Notes: a model not told the origin generated them from the sequence alone. Counted from the first letter of the stretch, positions 17,747-27,878 are shown. The stretch: DNA of 64,000 nucleotides from Rhizobium sp. CC-YZS058 (GCF_034720595.1 NZ_JAYESJ010000001.1:4218492-4282491); one strand, 5' to 3'. Numbers and translations are program-made.

Positions 17747-19660
17747 ATGAGCCACAAAGACCGCCAGTTCCGCCCCGTCACCGTCCCCTCCGTCACGCTC
17801 TCGGGCTTCTGGGGTCAGTGGCAGGATGCCGTCAGCGAGACGACAGCCGCCATCCTGCTCGACCGCTGCGAGGCCGCCGGCATGATCCAGGCGATCGACG
17901 TCGATCAGCCCTCTCCGGGCGTCGTCATTCCGATCGCTCCGTGGGGCGGCTCGACCCAGATGTTCTGGGACTCCGACCTCGGGAAGTCGATCGAGACGAT
18001 CGCCTTCTCGCTCTACCGCAAGCCGAACCCGGAACTCGAAGCGCGGGCCGACGCGATCATCGATCTCTATGAGAAGCTGCAGGACAAGGACGGATATTTG
18101 AACGCCTGGTTCCAGCGCGTGCAGCCGGACCGTCGCTGGACCAATCTGCGCGACCATCACGAACTCTACTGCGCCGGCCATCTGATGGAAGCCGCGGTGG
18201 CCTACTACCAGGCGACGGGCAAGCGCAAGCTGCTCGATATCATGTGCCGCTACGCCGATTACATGCTGACGGTCTTCGGCGAGGGCGAGGGGCAGATGCC
18301 CGGCTATGACGGGCACGAGGAGATCGAGCTGGCGCTGGTGAAGCTGGCCCGCGTCACCGGCGAACCCAAATATCTCGATCTGTCGAAGTTCTTCGTCGAC
18401 CAGCGCGGCACCGAGCCGCACTTCTTCACCGAGGAGGCCCAGCGCGATGGCCGCGACGCTTCCGACTTCCACCAGCGCACCTACGAATACGGCCAGGCGC
18501 ATCAGCCTGTCCGCGACCAGCGCAAGGTCGTCGGCCATGCGGTGCGGGCCATGTACCTCTATTCGGGTATGGCGGATATTGCGACCGAGTATCGCGACGA
18601 CAGTCTCACCGAGGCGCTGGAGGGGCTGTGGGACGATCTGACAACGAAGCAGATGTACATCACCGGCGGGATCGGACCGGCCGCTTCCAACGAGGGCTTC
18701 ACCGACTATTTCGACCTGCCGAACGACACGGCCTACGCCGAAACCTGCGCTTCCGTCGGACTGGTCTTCTGGGCCAACCGCATGCTCGGTCGAGGGCCGA
18801 ACCGCCGCTATGCCGACGTCATGGAGCAGGCGCTCTACAACGGTGCCCTGCCGGGTCTCGCGCTCGACGGAAAGACGTTTTTCTACGAGAACCCGCTCGA
18901 AAGCACCGGCAAGCATCACCGCTGGACCTGGCACCACTGCCCATGCTGCCCGCCGAATATCGCCCGGCTCGTCACCTCGATCGGTTCCTACATGTATGCG
19001 GTCGCCGATGACGAGATCGCCATCCACCTCTACGGCGAAAGCACGATGACCTGCGAGCTTGCGAACGGTTCCGAGGTGACGCTGAAGCAGAAGACCGAGT
19101 ATCCCTGGGACGGCGCGATCGGTCTCGAGATCGGTCTGGGATCGCCTGCTCGCTTCGCCCTGTCGCTGCGCATCCCCGAATGGGCGGAGGGTGCGACGCT
19201 CGCGGTGAACGGTACGCCGGTGGACGTCTCTTCGACACTGATCGACGGTTACGCGCGCCTGGATCGCGACTGGCAGGATGGCGATCGGGTGGAGCTTGTC
19301 CTACCGCTTGTGCTCAGGCCGCAATTCGCAAATCCCCGCGTGCGCCAGGATGCGGGTCGCGTGGCCCTCATGCGCGGCCCGCTCGTCTATTGCGTCGAGA
19401 CGACCGACAACGGTGACGATCTCAATGCCATCGTCGTGCCGAAAACGATCCCCGAAGGCTCGACCGTAATGCTGCCGGAACTGAACGGTGCGGTCGCTAT
19501 CGACCTGACCCTTCAGCGCGAGGACGCGGGACGCTGGGGCGACGCCCTTTACCGCAGCCGTCCGGCGGACCGAAGCGACGCCAGGGTCCGGCTCATTCCC
19601 TATCACCTGTGGGATAACCGGACGCCTGGAGAGATGCTTGTCTGGATGCAGGCGGACTGA
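17747..19660 (+). CDS. GH127 beta-L-arabinofuranosidase
   Basis: A 637-residue glycoside hydrolase. GH127 enzymes (HypBA1 type) remove beta-L-arabinofuranose, as found on hydroxyproline-rich plant glycoproteins, using a zinc-bound cysteine nucleophile. By recalled HypBA1 spacing, E332 and C334 (in AYAETCASVG) plus C400 and C401 (in WHHCPCCPPN) match the zinc site, and E316 matches the acid/base glutamate. The N-terminal (alpha/alpha)6 barrel occupies about 10-430 and beta-sandwiches follow. No signal peptide is visible, so it acts in the cytosol on imported oligosaccharide. The long open frame starting at 16799 is an artefact; ATG 17747 follows a GGAGAGACC ribosome binding site. Confidence 0.9.
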   Translation: MSHKDRQFRPVTVPSVTLSGFWGQWQDAVSETTAAILLDRCEAAGMIQAIDVDQPSPGVVIPIAPWGGSTQMFWDSDLGKSIETIAFSLYRKPNPELEARADAIIDLYEKLQDKDGYLNAWFQRVQPDRRWTNLRDHHELYCAGHLMEAAVAYYQATGKRKLLDIMCRYADYMLTVFGEGEGQMPGYDGHEEIELALVKLARVTGEPKYLDLSKFFVDQRGTEPHFFTEEAQRDGRDASDFHQRTYEYGQAHQPVRDQRKVVGHAVRAMYLYSGMADIATEYRDDSLTEALEGLWDDLTTKQMYITGGIGPAASNEGFTDYFDLPNDTAYAETCASVGLVFWANRMLGRGPNRRYADVMEQALYNGALPGLALDGKTFFYENPLESTGKHHRWTWHHCPCCPPNIARLVTSIGSYMYAVADDEIAIHLYGESTMTCELANGSEVTLKQKTEYPWDGAIGLEIGLGSPARFALSLRIPEWAEGATLAVNGTPVDVSSTLIDGYARLDRDWQDGDRVELVLPLVLRPQFANPRVRQDAGRVALMRGPLVYCVETTDNGDDLNAIVVPKTIPEGSTVMLPELNGAVAIDLTLQREDAGRWGDALYRSRPADRSDARVRLIPYHLWDNRTPGEMLVWMQAD

Positions 19661-19675
19661 TCGGGGCTGACGGCT

Positions 19676-20749
19676 ATGAAAGGAACCAGTCTCGTCTTGC
19701 GCGACGTGCGCAAGAGCTACGGCGCGCTTCAGGTGATCCACGGCATCGACCTCAAGGTGCAGGATGGCGAATTCGTGGTGTTCGTCGGCCCTTCCGGCTG
19801 CGGGAAGTCCACGCTTTTGCGGATGATCGCAGGGCTGGAGGAAGTGACTGACGGCGAGATCGCCATCAAAGGGCGTGACGTGACGGATCTCGATCCGTCG
19901 GATCGCGGCATCGCCATGGTCTTCCAGTCCTACGCGCTCTACCCGCATATGAGCGTCGGCGACAATCTCGCCTTTGGGCTGAAGATGGCAGATACACCGA
20001 AGGATGAGATCGCCCGACGGGTGGCGCACGCCTCCTCGATCTTGAAGATCCAGCCCTTGCTGGACCGCCGGCCGGGACAGCTTTCGGGCGGCCAACGGCA
20101 GCGCGTGGCGATCGGCCGCGCGATCGTCCGCGAGCCGGACATTTTCCTGTTTGATGAACCGCTGTCAAATCTCGACGCCGAGTTGCGGGTATCGATGCGC
20201 ATCGAGATCGCCAAGCTCCATCGCCAGCTTGGCAACACCATGGTCTACGTGACCCATGATCAGACGGAGGCCATGACGCTCGCCGACAGGATCGTCGTGC
20301 TGCGCGACGGACGGGTCGAACAGGTGGGCTCGCCGCGCCGGATCTACGAGGATCCCGACAATATGTTCGTCGCGGGCTTCATTGGTTCGCCGCGGATGAA
20401 CCTCCTCAATGCTGTTTCGCGGGGACAGGGCACGATTTCCTTGGCCGGAGCAGAGCTCTCCGGCTTGCCCGAGCGGGCGGACCTCCGTCCCGGCGACCCG
20501 TTGTGGTTCGGCATCCGCCCCGAGCATATGTCGCTTGCTAGGGCCGACGAGGAAGGCATTCCGGTCCGGGTGGAGTTCACGGAGTATCTGGGATCTACCC
20601 GCTTCCTCTATGCTACGCTCGAGGATGGCCAGAGCCTGACGGCCGAGCTGACCGGCGACGCGGAAATTGCCAACGGAGCGACGGTGCGGCTGACGCTGCC
20701 GTTCGATCGCCGCCGCTTCTTCGACGAAGGCGGATCCAGGATCCGATAG
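19676..20749 (+). CDS. CUT1 ABC transporter ATP-binding protein (UgpC/MsmK type)
   Basis: A 357-residue ATPase for the operon's transporter. The nucleotide-binding domain (1-235) has Walker [10 protein letters not shown] (about 38-46), signature [15 protein letters not shown] (about 135-149), Walker [14 protein letters not shown] and the H-loop [15 protein letters not shown]. The C-terminal 120 residues form the MalK/UgpC-type regulatory OB domain ([17 protein letters not shown]). It lies 15 bp after the GH127 gene and completes the operon. Such ATPases can serve several transporters. Confidence 0.93.
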   Translation: MKGTSLVLRDVRKSYGALQVIHGIDLKVQDGEFVVFVGPSGCGKSTLLRMIAGLEEVTDGEIAIKGRDVTDLDPSDRGIAMVFQSYALYPHMSVGDNLAFGLKMADTPKDEIARRVAHASSILKIQPLLDRRPGQLSGGQRQRVAIGRAIVREPDIFLFDEPLSNLDAELRVSMRIEIAKLHRQLGNTMVYVTHDQTEAMTLADRIVVLRDGRVEQVGSPRRIYEDPDNMFVAGFIGSPRMNLLNAVSRGQGTISLAGAELSGLPERADLRPGDPLWFGIRPEHMSLARADEEGIPVRVEFTEYLGSTRFLYATLEDGQSLTAELTGDAEIANGATVRLTLPFDRRRFFDEGGSRIR

Positions 20750-21237
20750 CCTCTTTTCGAGGTGGCGCATCGCCTTCACCACTGCGTAAGCGGCGTCGAA
20801 TTCCTAGGCTGCCGGGTGGCGACACTGGAACGGAAGCCTCTGGATCGAGGTGTTGGCTCGACCGGCGGAACACCGAAATCCAGATAACGCCCGCCTATTC
20901 GCAGCCGCTTCCATTGTTTCCGTGCTGATGCCGAGACCTGTCATAGGAAATGCTGTCACCGCGTATCGTGGAAAGGCTCCTACTGCCGGTCGGCCGCTCT
21001 TCTGAGAGTTGGAATATTCTACGGCTGGTCGAGGGATTTCTTGGGCGACGGTTCGCACCGTTTTCAAGCTGAGTTGCCACGCCATCAGATCGTTCTAGCT
21101 AGCAAGAAACTCGAGAACGTTCCGCTGGAGACCATCGCGTCTGTTGATGTGGTTCGGGAGATCAAGTCGCCTATGTCGTTCGCCAAAGGCTGAAAGGTGA
21201 TGTCCGGCGCGTCAACGTACGGGCAGATTTATTTCAT
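20750..21237. other. intergenic region with possible gene remnant
   Basis: About 490 bp between the ATPase gene and the convergent LysR gene. A + strand stretch near 21080-21192 reads like the tail of a protein (HQIVLASKKLENVPLETIAS, ending MSFAKG-stop) but has no start nearby. It may be a fragment of a lost gene. No terminator was recognised. Confidence 0.3.
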
Positions 21238-22110
21238 TTACCTGAAGTCCACCAACCAGTCGGCAAACTTCCTGGCCAGACGTCGTTGAGATCCTGACTT
21301 CGGATATGCGAGATAATGGCCGATATATCGATTGTGCCGGAATGTCGGCCCAAATGGGCGGACCAATTGACCGTTCGCTAGTTCTCTGTGTGCTAGGACA
21401 TTCGACTCCAGAGCGACGCCAAGGCCGTTCGCTGCGGCGTCGATAGCCAGGAAGCTTCGGTCGAAGCTCATCGACGGACCCGGCGCTGGACCAAGACCGT
21501 TAGCTTCGAACCAGTCGATCCATTGGATTCGCTTGAGGTCACTTCGGATCAGGGGCTGCGACAGTAGGTCAATGGGCGAATTGAGTCTCAGTGCTACATC
21601 GGGGGCACAAAGCGGGGAAACAATCTCCTCACCCAGTGGAACGACGATGAGATCTCCTCGATCGACAGGTTCGCCATAGACAATATCGGCATCAAAGAGA
21701 CCATCTACAAAGCGCGCATAGCTCGTGCTCGCCGCGACGCGCACTTCCACGCCTGGATTCTCGCGCAGGAACTGCGGAAGACGGGGGGAAAGGACTTTAG
21801 CAGCGTAACTAGGCGCGCAGTGCAATCTCAGTAGCGAAGCTGCATTCGATGAAATTCGCTCAATTCCACGACGCAATTCTTCGAAAGCGCTAGCCGTATG
21901 CGCGAGCAGGGTCTGACCCGCGAGCGTCAGTCGCACGTGACGGGTCGTTCTCTCGAACAAAGCGACTCCAAGATCACTCTCGAGCTTAGCGACCGCGTGA
22001 CTGACCGCGCTTGGCGAAAGGTGCAGTTCCTCCGCGGCGCTGCGGAACGATCCGAGACGCGCGGCTGATTCGAAAATACGCATAGCGGAAAGCGAAGGCA
22101 TTTTTAGCAT
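21238..22110 (-). CDS. LysR-family regulator (GcvA-like), divergent from the SDR-transketolase operon
   Basis: A 290-residue LysR regulator. The N-terminal winged HTH (about 5-62) reads LSAMRIFESAARLGSFRSAA then LHLSPSAVSHAVAKLESDLG and LFERTTRHVRLTLAGQTLL. The effector domain (about 90-288) is of the GcvA/AmpR type (DADIVYGEPVDRGDLIVVPL, IRSDLKRIQWIDWFEANGLG). It is divergent from the SDR gene, the classic LysR layout, and a T-N11-A inverted repeat lies eight bases upstream of its start. It should activate the SDR-transketolase genes in response to a pathway intermediate. Confidence 0.9.
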   Translation of the reverse strand: MLKMPSLSAMRIFESAARLGSFRSAAEELHLSPSAVSHAVAKLESDLGVALFERTTRHVRLTLAGQTLLAHTASAFEELRRGIERISSNAASLLRLHCAPSYAAKVLSPRLPQFLRENPGVEVRVAASTSYARFVDGLFDADIVYGEPVDRGDLIVVPLGEEIVSPLCAPDVALRLNSPIDLLSQPLIRSDLKRIQWIDWFEANGLGPAPGPSMSFDRSFLAIDAAANGLGVALESNVLAHRELANGQLVRPFGPTFRHNRYIGHYLAYPKSGSQRRLARKFADWLVDFR

Positions 22111-22117
22111 ATGATTA

Positions 22118-22132
22118 GTGAACCAGATTCAC
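22118..22132. promoter_or_regulatory. LysR box
   Basis: GTGAACCAGATTCAC has perfect 5-bp arms (GTGAA/TTCAC) and fits the T-N11-A rule of LysR-type sites. It lies in the divergent gap, close to the LysR start codon, where autorepression and activation of the divergent gene usually occur. Confidence 0.55.
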
Positions 22133-22268
22133 CTCACGGTGTAAACTTCGCGTTTGTCCGTTCGCGGACGAGGAGGCAAGGGTGTCGTCATTGGCAAGGC
22201 AGCGCCGACGGATGAGGATGCGGGGTTGCGGCACGGGGGAGACCGGCGCGGCACCGGGGAGGAAAGAC

Positions 22269-23030
22269 ATGCTTCTGAAGGGTAGAACCGCCGTGATCTC
22301 CGGCGCAGCGAGCAGGCGTGGAATTGGCCGGGCTACGGCGGAGCTTTTCGCGGAGCACGGCGCGCGCGTCGCCATCTTCGACCTCGATGCAGCCGCTGCA
22401 CGGGATGCGGCAGCTACGCTCGCACCAGTCGAGCAAGGCGATCATATCGGGATCCGCTGCGACGTAGCGGATCGCCAATCGTGTGTCGCCGCGGCCGAAG
22501 AGGCGGCCCACGCCTTCGGCGCGATCAACATCCTCATCAACAACGCTGGCATCACGCAGCCCGTGAAAACGCTGGACATCTCTTCAGCGGATTGGGAGCG
22601 CATCGTCGGAGTCAATATGACCGGCGTGCTCTATCTCAGCCAGGCGATCATTCCGAATATGCGTCAGCATGGCGGAGGCTCGATCGCCTGCATGTCGTCC
22701 GTCTCCGCGCAGCGCGGCGGTGGCATTTTCGGTGGGCCGCACTACTCTGCCGCCAAGGCCGGCGTGCTCGGTCTTGCCAAGGCGATGGCGCGCGAATTCG
22801 GCCCCGAAGGCATCCGCGTGAATTCGGTGACGCCGGGGCTCATCCAGACGGATATCACCGGCGACAAGCTCACCCCCGAAATGCGCACCGACATCCTGAA
22901 GGGGATCCCCCTAAGCCGTCTGGGGGAAGCGCGTGATGTCGCCAACATCTATCTTTTCCTAGCCTCGGATCTGTCGGCTTACGTGACCGGTGCCGTGATG
23001 GACGTGAACGGCGGAATGCTCATCCATTGA
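22269..23030 (+). CDS. short-chain dehydrogenase/reductase
   Basis: A 253-residue classical SDR. The coenzyme motif SGAASRRGIGRATAEL (about 11-26) is followed by an acidic FDLDAAAA end, suggesting NAD preference. NNAG appears in LINNAGITQPV, and the catalytic Ser-Tyr-Lys is in SSVSAQRG and HYSAAKAG. The C-terminus ends VTGAVMDVNGGMLIH. It probably oxidises a sugar or polyol or reduces a keto-sugar. ATG 22269 is chosen for the GGGGAGGAAAGAC ribosome binding site; the frame runs back to 22182. It heads an apparent operon with a split transketolase 43 bp downstream. Confidence 0.9.
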   Translation: MLLKGRTAVISGAASRRGIGRATAELFAEHGARVAIFDLDAAAARDAAATLAPVEQGDHIGIRCDVADRQSCVAAAEEAAHAFGAINILINNAGITQPVKTLDISSADWERIVGVNMTGVLYLSQAIIPNMRQHGGGSIACMSSVSAQRGGGIFGGPHYSAAKAGVLGLAKAMAREFGPEGIRVNSVTPGLIQTDITGDKLTPEMRTDILKGIPLSRLGEARDVANIYLFLASDLSAYVTGAVMDVNGGMLIH

Positions 23031-23073
23031 GCCTGCGTGTCAGGCCCGCGTTGAAGAGGGAAATGGTCCAGAC

Positions 23074-23913
23074 ATGAGCTCTATCGGTCACAACATCAGC
23101 CTGCACGAGCGCGCGCGACGCATTCGCCGCCATGCCCTGCGAATGGGCGAGGTCCAGGGGCAGGGCTATATCGCCCAGGCGCTCGGTATCGCCGATGTGC
23201 TGGCTGTCTCCTATTTCCACGCCACGGCCTATCGGCCGGACGACCCGGAATGGGAAGAACGAGACCGCTTTCTCCTGTCGATCGGCCACTATGCAATTGC
23301 GCTCTATGCCGCGTTGATCGAGGCGAAGATCGTGCCGGAGGATGAGCTTGAGTCCTACGGCACGGATGACAGCCGCTTGCCGATGTCGGGTATGGCCGCC
23401 TACACGCCGGGCATGGAAATCACCGGCGGCTCGCTGGGTCACGGTCTTGGCATAGCCGTGGGGATGTGCCTGGGCCTCAAGCGCAAGCGTTCTTCTTCCT
23501 TCATCTATACTCTTTTCTCCGACGGTGAGCTCGACGAAGGATCGACTTGGGAGGCTGCTATGTCGGCCGGTTCCCACAAGCTCGACAACCTCATCGGTAT
23601 CGTGGACGTCAACCAGATGCAGGCAGATGGTCCGTCGCTCGGCGTCATGAACTTCGAGCCGCTCGCTCCAAAGTTCGAAGCTTTCGGCTGGTACACACAA
23701 CGTGTCGACGGCAACGATATCGACGCGCTGGTAGTTGCTTTCGACAAGGCGCGACGTCACGGGGGCCCGGTGCCGCGCGTGATCATCTGCGACACGAAGA
23801 TGGCTAAGGGAGTGCCTTTTCTGGAAGCGCGGGAGCGCAACCATTTCCTACGCGTCGAGCCTGGCGAATGGACCGAGGCTCTCAAGATCATCGACGAGAG
23901 GGTCGCTCCATGA
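23074..23913 (+). CDS. transketolase, N-terminal (thiamine-diphosphate-binding) subunit
   Basis: A 279-residue half-transketolase. It carries the ThDP/metal motif, here FSDGELDEGSTWEAA (about 149-163, S-D-G-E rather than the common G-D-G-E) leading to VDVNQMQADGPS. ITGGSLGHGLGIAVG (about 115-129) and ERDRFLLSIGHYAIALYAAL are also typical. With the next gene it forms a split enzyme that moves two-carbon ketol units between sugars or sugar phosphates. Split transketolases in carbohydrate operons often serve special substrates, for example apulose-4-phosphate. It overlaps the C-subunit gene by four bases. Confidence 0.92.
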   Translation: MSSIGHNISLHERARRIRRHALRMGEVQGQGYIAQALGIADVLAVSYFHATAYRPDDPEWEERDRFLLSIGHYAIALYAALIEAKIVPEDELESYGTDDSRLPMSGMAAYTPGMEITGGSLGHGLGIAVGMCLGLKRKRSSSFIYTLFSDGELDEGSTWEAAMSAGSHKLDNLIGIVDVNQMQADGPSLGVMNFEPLAPKFEAFGWYTQRVDGNDIDALVVAFDKARRHGGPVPRVIICDTKMAKGVPFLEARERNHFLRVEPGEWTEALKIIDERVAP

Positions 23914-24950
23914 GACGCTCGAAATATGTCCGCCCGGACTTTCTGTCTGCGCCCGCCGGTGAAAGGCCGCGCCTGACCACGTCGGCCATGATTGCTTCGA
24001 TCGCCGGTCCCGATCAGCCGACGCGGGCCGCACCGTTCGGCCATGCACTGGCCGCGCTGGCGCGTAATGATGATCGCATCGTAGGCATGTCCGCGGACCT
24101 CGCAAAGTACACGGACCTTCATGTCTTCCGCGCCGCTCATCCTGACCGCTTTTACCAAATGGGAATGGCGGAGCAGCTTTTGATGATGTCGGCCGCTGGC
24201 ATGGCGAGGGAAGGGTTCCAGCCATGGGTGACCACCTATGCGGTGTTCGCCTCCCGGCGCGCCTACGACTTCATCTGCCTCGCAATCGCCGAGGAGGAGC
24301 TGGACGTGAAGATCGTCTGCGCCCTGCCGGGTCTGACCACCGGCTACGGCCCAAGCCATCAGGCGACCGAGGACTTGGCAATTCTTCGCGGCATGCCGAA
24401 CCTGACGATCATCGATCCGTGCGACGCGCTCGACATAGAGCAGGCGATTCCGCAGATCGCGGCGCACAGGGGTCCGGTCTACATGCGCCTGTTACGTGGC
24501 AACGTGCCGCTCGTCCTCGAAGAATACGGCTACAGCTTCACGCTCGGAAAGGCGAAGCGCATCCGCGACGGGCGCGATGCACTCATCATATCGTCCGGTA
24601 TCATGACCATGCGAGTTCTGGAGGCGGCAAAGCTGTTGCAGCGCGACGGCGTGGACGCAGCCGTGCTTCACGTGCCGACGATCAAGCCTCTCGATGAGGA
24701 AACAATCCTCTCAGAATGCGGGAAGCAGAACCGGCTAGTTGTCGTTGCGGAAAACCATACGCTTGTCGGCGGTCTTGGCGAGGCGGTGGCGGCGACGCTC
24801 ATGCGCTCGGCCGTCCGACCTTCAGCCTTTCGCCAGATCGCGCTGCCCGATGCCTTCCTGGAGGCCGGGGCTTTGCCGACGCTTCACGAGCGATATGGAC
24901 TTTCCACGGAACGCGTCGTCGCTTCGCTGAAAGCATGGCTTGATGAGTAA
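23910..24950 (+). CDS. transketolase, C-terminal subunit
   Basis: A 346-residue partner of the previous gene, starting at the ATGA overlap. It holds the pyrimidine-binding domain: MSADLAKYTDL, then YQMGMAEQLLMMSAAGMARE with the conserved catalytic glutamate (about 88), TYAVFASRRAYDFI, and GYGPSHQATEDLAILRGMPN. The C-terminal transketolase domain follows (about 215-340, VVVAENHTLVGGLGEAVAAT). Together the two chains total about 625 residues, close to a normal transketolase. An earlier in-frame ATG at 23868 lies inside the upstream gene and is rejected. Confidence 0.92.
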   Translation: MRRSKYVRPDFLSAPAGERPRLTTSAMIASIAGPDQPTRAAPFGHALAALARNDDRIVGMSADLAKYTDLHVFRAAHPDRFYQMGMAEQLLMMSAAGMAREGFQPWVTTYAVFASRRAYDFICLAIAEEELDVKIVCALPGLTTGYGPSHQATEDLAILRGMPNLTIIDPCDALDIEQAIPQIAAHRGPVYMRLLRGNVPLVLEEYGYSFTLGKAKRIRDGRDALIISSGIMTMRVLEAAKLLQRDGVDAAVLHVPTIKPLDEETILSECGKQNRLVVVAENHTLVGGLGEAVAATLMRSAVRPSAFRQIALPDAFLEAGALPTLHERYGLSTERVVASLKAWLDE

Positions 24951-25019
24951 TCACTGAATCGTTTGTCTGGCTAGGAGGACGCCGGGAGACGACGCCAAGC
25001 AATGGGTAGGGAGGATACA

Positions 25020-25301
25020 ATGAACTTGCAGATCGATCGACCGGTGACTTCGAGAACTGCGGCAACGTCGTTCGCCTCGCCTTCGCGTCATCTCGAACTG
25101 GACCGGATACGGTCCCGACTGGTGATGGTGGCCGGCCTTGGTGTTGGCCTAGACACGTCGCTTACCAGAACCACGTTTCTGGCCTCATCCTCCGTTGCGA
25201 AGGCTGAACCAGGCGAGACCATGCGGAAGCAGCGGTCCGACCTCCTGATGGCCATGCGTCTCCTCTTCGTCGTGGGTTTATTCCCCGGTCGCCTGCATTG
25301 A
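25020..25301 (+). CDS. possible short leader ORF before the ABC transporter
   Basis: A 93-codon frame from ATG 25020 has a strong ribosome binding site (GGGAGGATACA). Its stop overlaps the first possible TTG start of the next ABC ATPase, in the form TTGA. The product is not recognised and is rich in Arg/Ser, with a hydrophobic tail (LLMAMRLLFVVGLFPG). It could be a coupling or leader peptide or a chance frame. The 365-bp gap 24951-25315 otherwise holds only the likely transporter promoter. Confidence 0.3.
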   Translation: MNLQIDRPVTSRTAATSFASPSRHLELDRIRSRLVMVAGLGVGLDTSLTRTTFLASSSVAKAEPGETMRKQRSDLLMAMRLLFVVGLFPGRLH

Positions 25302-25315
25302 AGAGGGTGCCTAAG

Positions 25316-26812
25316 TTGGAGACCAACGAGATCATCCTCGCGGCACGCGGCCTTACGAAGACCTACGGCGCGACATCCGTCCTGAAGGGCGTCGACTTTT
25401 CCGTTCGCAGAGGGGAGATACATGCGCTGCTCGGCGGCAACGGGGCGGGCAAGTCGACGCTGATCCGAATCATCACCGGTACGGCAGCGAAGGATGGCGG
25501 CGAGATCGAGTTTCGCAGCCCGAAAGGCCTCTTGCGGAACGAAAGCGAAGGTCGCCGTAGGGTCGCCGTCGTCCATCAGGAACTCGCGCTCCTGCCGCAC
25601 TTGACCGTCGTCGAAAACATCGCTTTGCCGCACTACAACCGCGGCATCGGTCTTTTTGATCGCAATGTTGGGATGAAGCATGCGCACGCGGCCCTGTCGA
25701 TGATCGACAGGAATTTCGCCGACAAGGCGCTCCATCGATTGGTCGGCAGCCTCAGCCTGCATGAGGGCCAGATGGTGGAGATCGCTCGGGCTCTCGCCTC
25801 TGGCGCTGAGCTTATCCTGCTCGACGAGCCGACTGCGAACCTCACCGCACTGGAAACCGAGCGGCTCTTCGTTGTGCTGCGGCGATTGACAGCGGAAAAT
25901 GGTCTTTCCGTTGTCTTTGTCTCCCACAGGATGAAAGAGCTGAGGCAGATCGCGACCTGCTGCAGCATCATTCGCGATGGCCGTACCGTGGTTGACCGGC
26001 AACCGATGTCTGCACTGAGCGATGCGGAGATCGTAGAGAACATGGGCCAGATCACGCATGTGCCTACCGCCGCCGAGCGGCCGGCGGTGCTTCCGCGGCG
26101 GAGGGCTGAGATCGGTGACGCTATCGTCCTTCGGACGGACGGGCTGGAGGTGGTCCTTGAGCCAGGCGTGATCCTCGGTCTTGCCGGCGCGCCAGCCGGA
26201 CCTCAGGCGCTTGTAGCGGCGCTCGTCGGCGCATCGCGCTCCAAGAACTGGACTGTCACGCACGCTGATTGGCCGCAGCGTTTCGCCACCCCGCACAAGG
26301 CTGCAGTAAGCGGCGCAGGTTTTGTCACTGGCGATCGCGCACACAAGGGCGTTCTGCACAGCCTGCCGATTGTCGACAATGTTCTTGCGTCGCGCAGGAT
26401 CGTGCGCGGTAGCCTCCTAGCCGGAGGGCGGGAGAAGCGGGAGTGTCTCGACCTCCTGCAGACTCTGAAGGTCAAGGCCTCCTCGCTCTGGGCGCTTCCC
26501 GGCACGTTGAGCGGCGGCACGCAGCAGAAGCTGCTCCTGGCACGTTGGATGAGCCTTCCCTCCCGTCTCCTTGTGCTGGAGGAGCCGACCCGAGGCGTCG
26601 ATATCGGTACGAAAAAGGAAATCTACCAGCTTATCCGCCACATGGCGGCGAGTGGCACCGTCATCGTCTGGTGGTCAACCGAAAACGCGGAGCTGCTCGA
26701 GGTGTGCGACCGGGTCCTTGCCTTCGACACCGAAGGCCGGTGCGCCGGAATGATCGACCGGCAGGACCTGACGGAAGACAGGCTTGCGGAACTCACAGGA
26801 ATGGCGGCATGA
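25316..26812 (+). CDS. CUT2 (ribose-type) ABC transporter ATP-binding protein
   Basis: An RbsA/MglA-type ATPase of about 498 residues with two nucleotide-binding domains. The first has Walker [12 protein letters not shown], a signature region reading [20 protein letters not shown] and Walker B LILLDEPTANL. The second has a degenerate P-loop (LAGAPAGPQALVAALVG), as usual in this family, with LSGGTQQKLLLARWM and LLVLEEPTRGVDIGTKKEIY. Start choice is open: TTG 25316 has GAGGG at good spacing; TTG 25298 overlaps the upstream small frame. It is coupled to the permease by an ATGA overlap. It should power uptake of the sugar handled by the transketolase module. Confidence 0.9.
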   Translation: METNEIILAARGLTKTYGATSVLKGVDFSVRRGEIHALLGGNGAGKSTLIRIITGTAAKDGGEIEFRSPKGLLRNESEGRRRVAVVHQELALLPHLTVVENIALPHYNRGIGLFDRNVGMKHAHAALSMIDRNFADKALHRLVGSLSLHEGQMVEIARALASGAELILLDEPTANLTALETERLFVVLRRLTAENGLSVVFVSHRMKELRQIATCCSIIRDGRTVVDRQPMSALSDAEIVENMGQITHVPTAAERPAVLPRRRAEIGDAIVLRTDGLEVVLEPGVILGLAGAPAGPQALVAALVGASRSKNWTVTHADWPQRFATPHKAAVSGAGFVTGDRAHKGVLHSLPIVDNVLASRRIVRGSLLAGGREKRECLDLLQTLKVKASSLWALPGTLSGGTQQKLLLARWMSLPSRLLVLEEPTRGVDIGTKKEIYQLIRHMAASGTVIVWWSTENAELLEVCDRVLAFDTEGRCAGMIDRQDLTEDRLAELTGMAA

Positions 26813-27840
26813 CGGAAACACCTGTATCCTCCACTGCGCGGCGGAGCGCGCCGGACCCTGCGCCGGGAGGCGACCCCGCGATCCGATATCGCGAGGGTCT
26901 GCTTTCGACCTACCGAACGGAGATCGCCATTGCGATCGCGATCGTCCTGCTGACGCTCGCCGTCGGCTCCCAGGTCCCGCAGGCGCTGAGCTGGGGAAAT
27001 TTCGCCAACATCACCCAGGCCGGCGCACCGCTTATCATCATGTCACTGGGCGTGCTTCTCGTCGTCATCACGGGTGGAATCGACCTTTCGGTCGGCTCGG
27101 TCTTCTCCCTGACCGGAATGGTCGCCGCACAAGCTATGGCCCAGGGCTTCGGCGGCGTCGAAGCGAGCCTGATCGGCCTTGGCGTCGGCTTCACGTTCGG
27201 GTCGATCAACGGCTTTCTAGTCACTATCGTCGGCCTTGCACCTTTCGTAGTGACACTGATCACGTTCGCTGTCGCCGGCTCGCTGGCATTCATCGTCACC
27301 AACGGCCGATCCATGCCGATTGGGGATCCGGACTTCTGGCTGCTCAACAGCGGCAGCTTCATCCCCGGAGTACCCAATTACATCCTGTTCTGCGTCGTCC
27401 TGATGGTGGTGATCGAGCTCTTCCTAAAGAAGTTCGTAGCCGGACGGTGGTTCTACGCAGTCGGCAGCAGCGCCACCGCTGCATTCCTGCTCGGTATTCC
27501 CGTTAAGCGGACGACGTTCTTCGCCTATGTCGCATCGTCGCTCCTGGCGTCGTTCTCCGGGCTCCTTACAATTTCGTACATCCTCAACGCCGAATCGACT
27601 GCCGGATCCAGTCTCATGCTGCAGGCCATCGCCGCTGTCGTCATTGGCGGAGCGAGTCTGCTCGGCGGCACGGGAACCGCGATCGGCGCAGTGCTCGGGG
27701 CGTTGATGATCACGGTCATCCAGAACGGAGTCAACCTGATCGGCATCAACAGCTTCTGGCAGGGATCCGTCACCGGTCTCGCCATTCTCATCGCGGTTCT
27801 CATCGACCGCTTCAGCAAATCCCGGCGGGGAGCCGGTTAA
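26809..27840 (+). CDS. CUT2 ABC transporter permease (RbsC type)
   Basis: A 343-residue inner-membrane protein with eight to ten helices after a hydrophilic N-terminus (1-38). The family signature [20 protein letters not shown] is present, and the C-terminal half has [20 protein letters not shown] and [20 protein letters not shown]. It overlaps the ATPase gene by ATGA; the long frame back to 26443 is an overlap artefact. It forms the channel, probably as a homodimer, with the ATPase upstream and the binding protein downstream. Confidence 0.92.
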   Translation: MTETPVSSTARRSAPDPAPGGDPAIRYREGLLSTYRTEIAIAIAIVLLTLAVGSQVPQALSWGNFANITQAGAPLIIMSLGVLLVVITGGIDLSVGSVFSLTGMVAAQAMAQGFGGVEASLIGLGVGFTFGSINGFLVTIVGLAPFVVTLITFAVAGSLAFIVTNGRSMPIGDPDFWLLNSGSFIPGVPNYILFCVVLMVVIELFLKKFVAGRWFYAVGSSATAAFLLGIPVKRTTFFAYVASSLLASFSGLLTISYILNAESTAGSSLMLQAIAAVVIGGASLLGGTGTAIGAVLGALMITVIQNGVNLIGINSFWQGSVTGLAILIAVLIDRFSKSRRGAG

Positions 27841-27878
27841 ATCCAGCATCATGCTGGTCTCGTGGAGGAGAAACTGGA

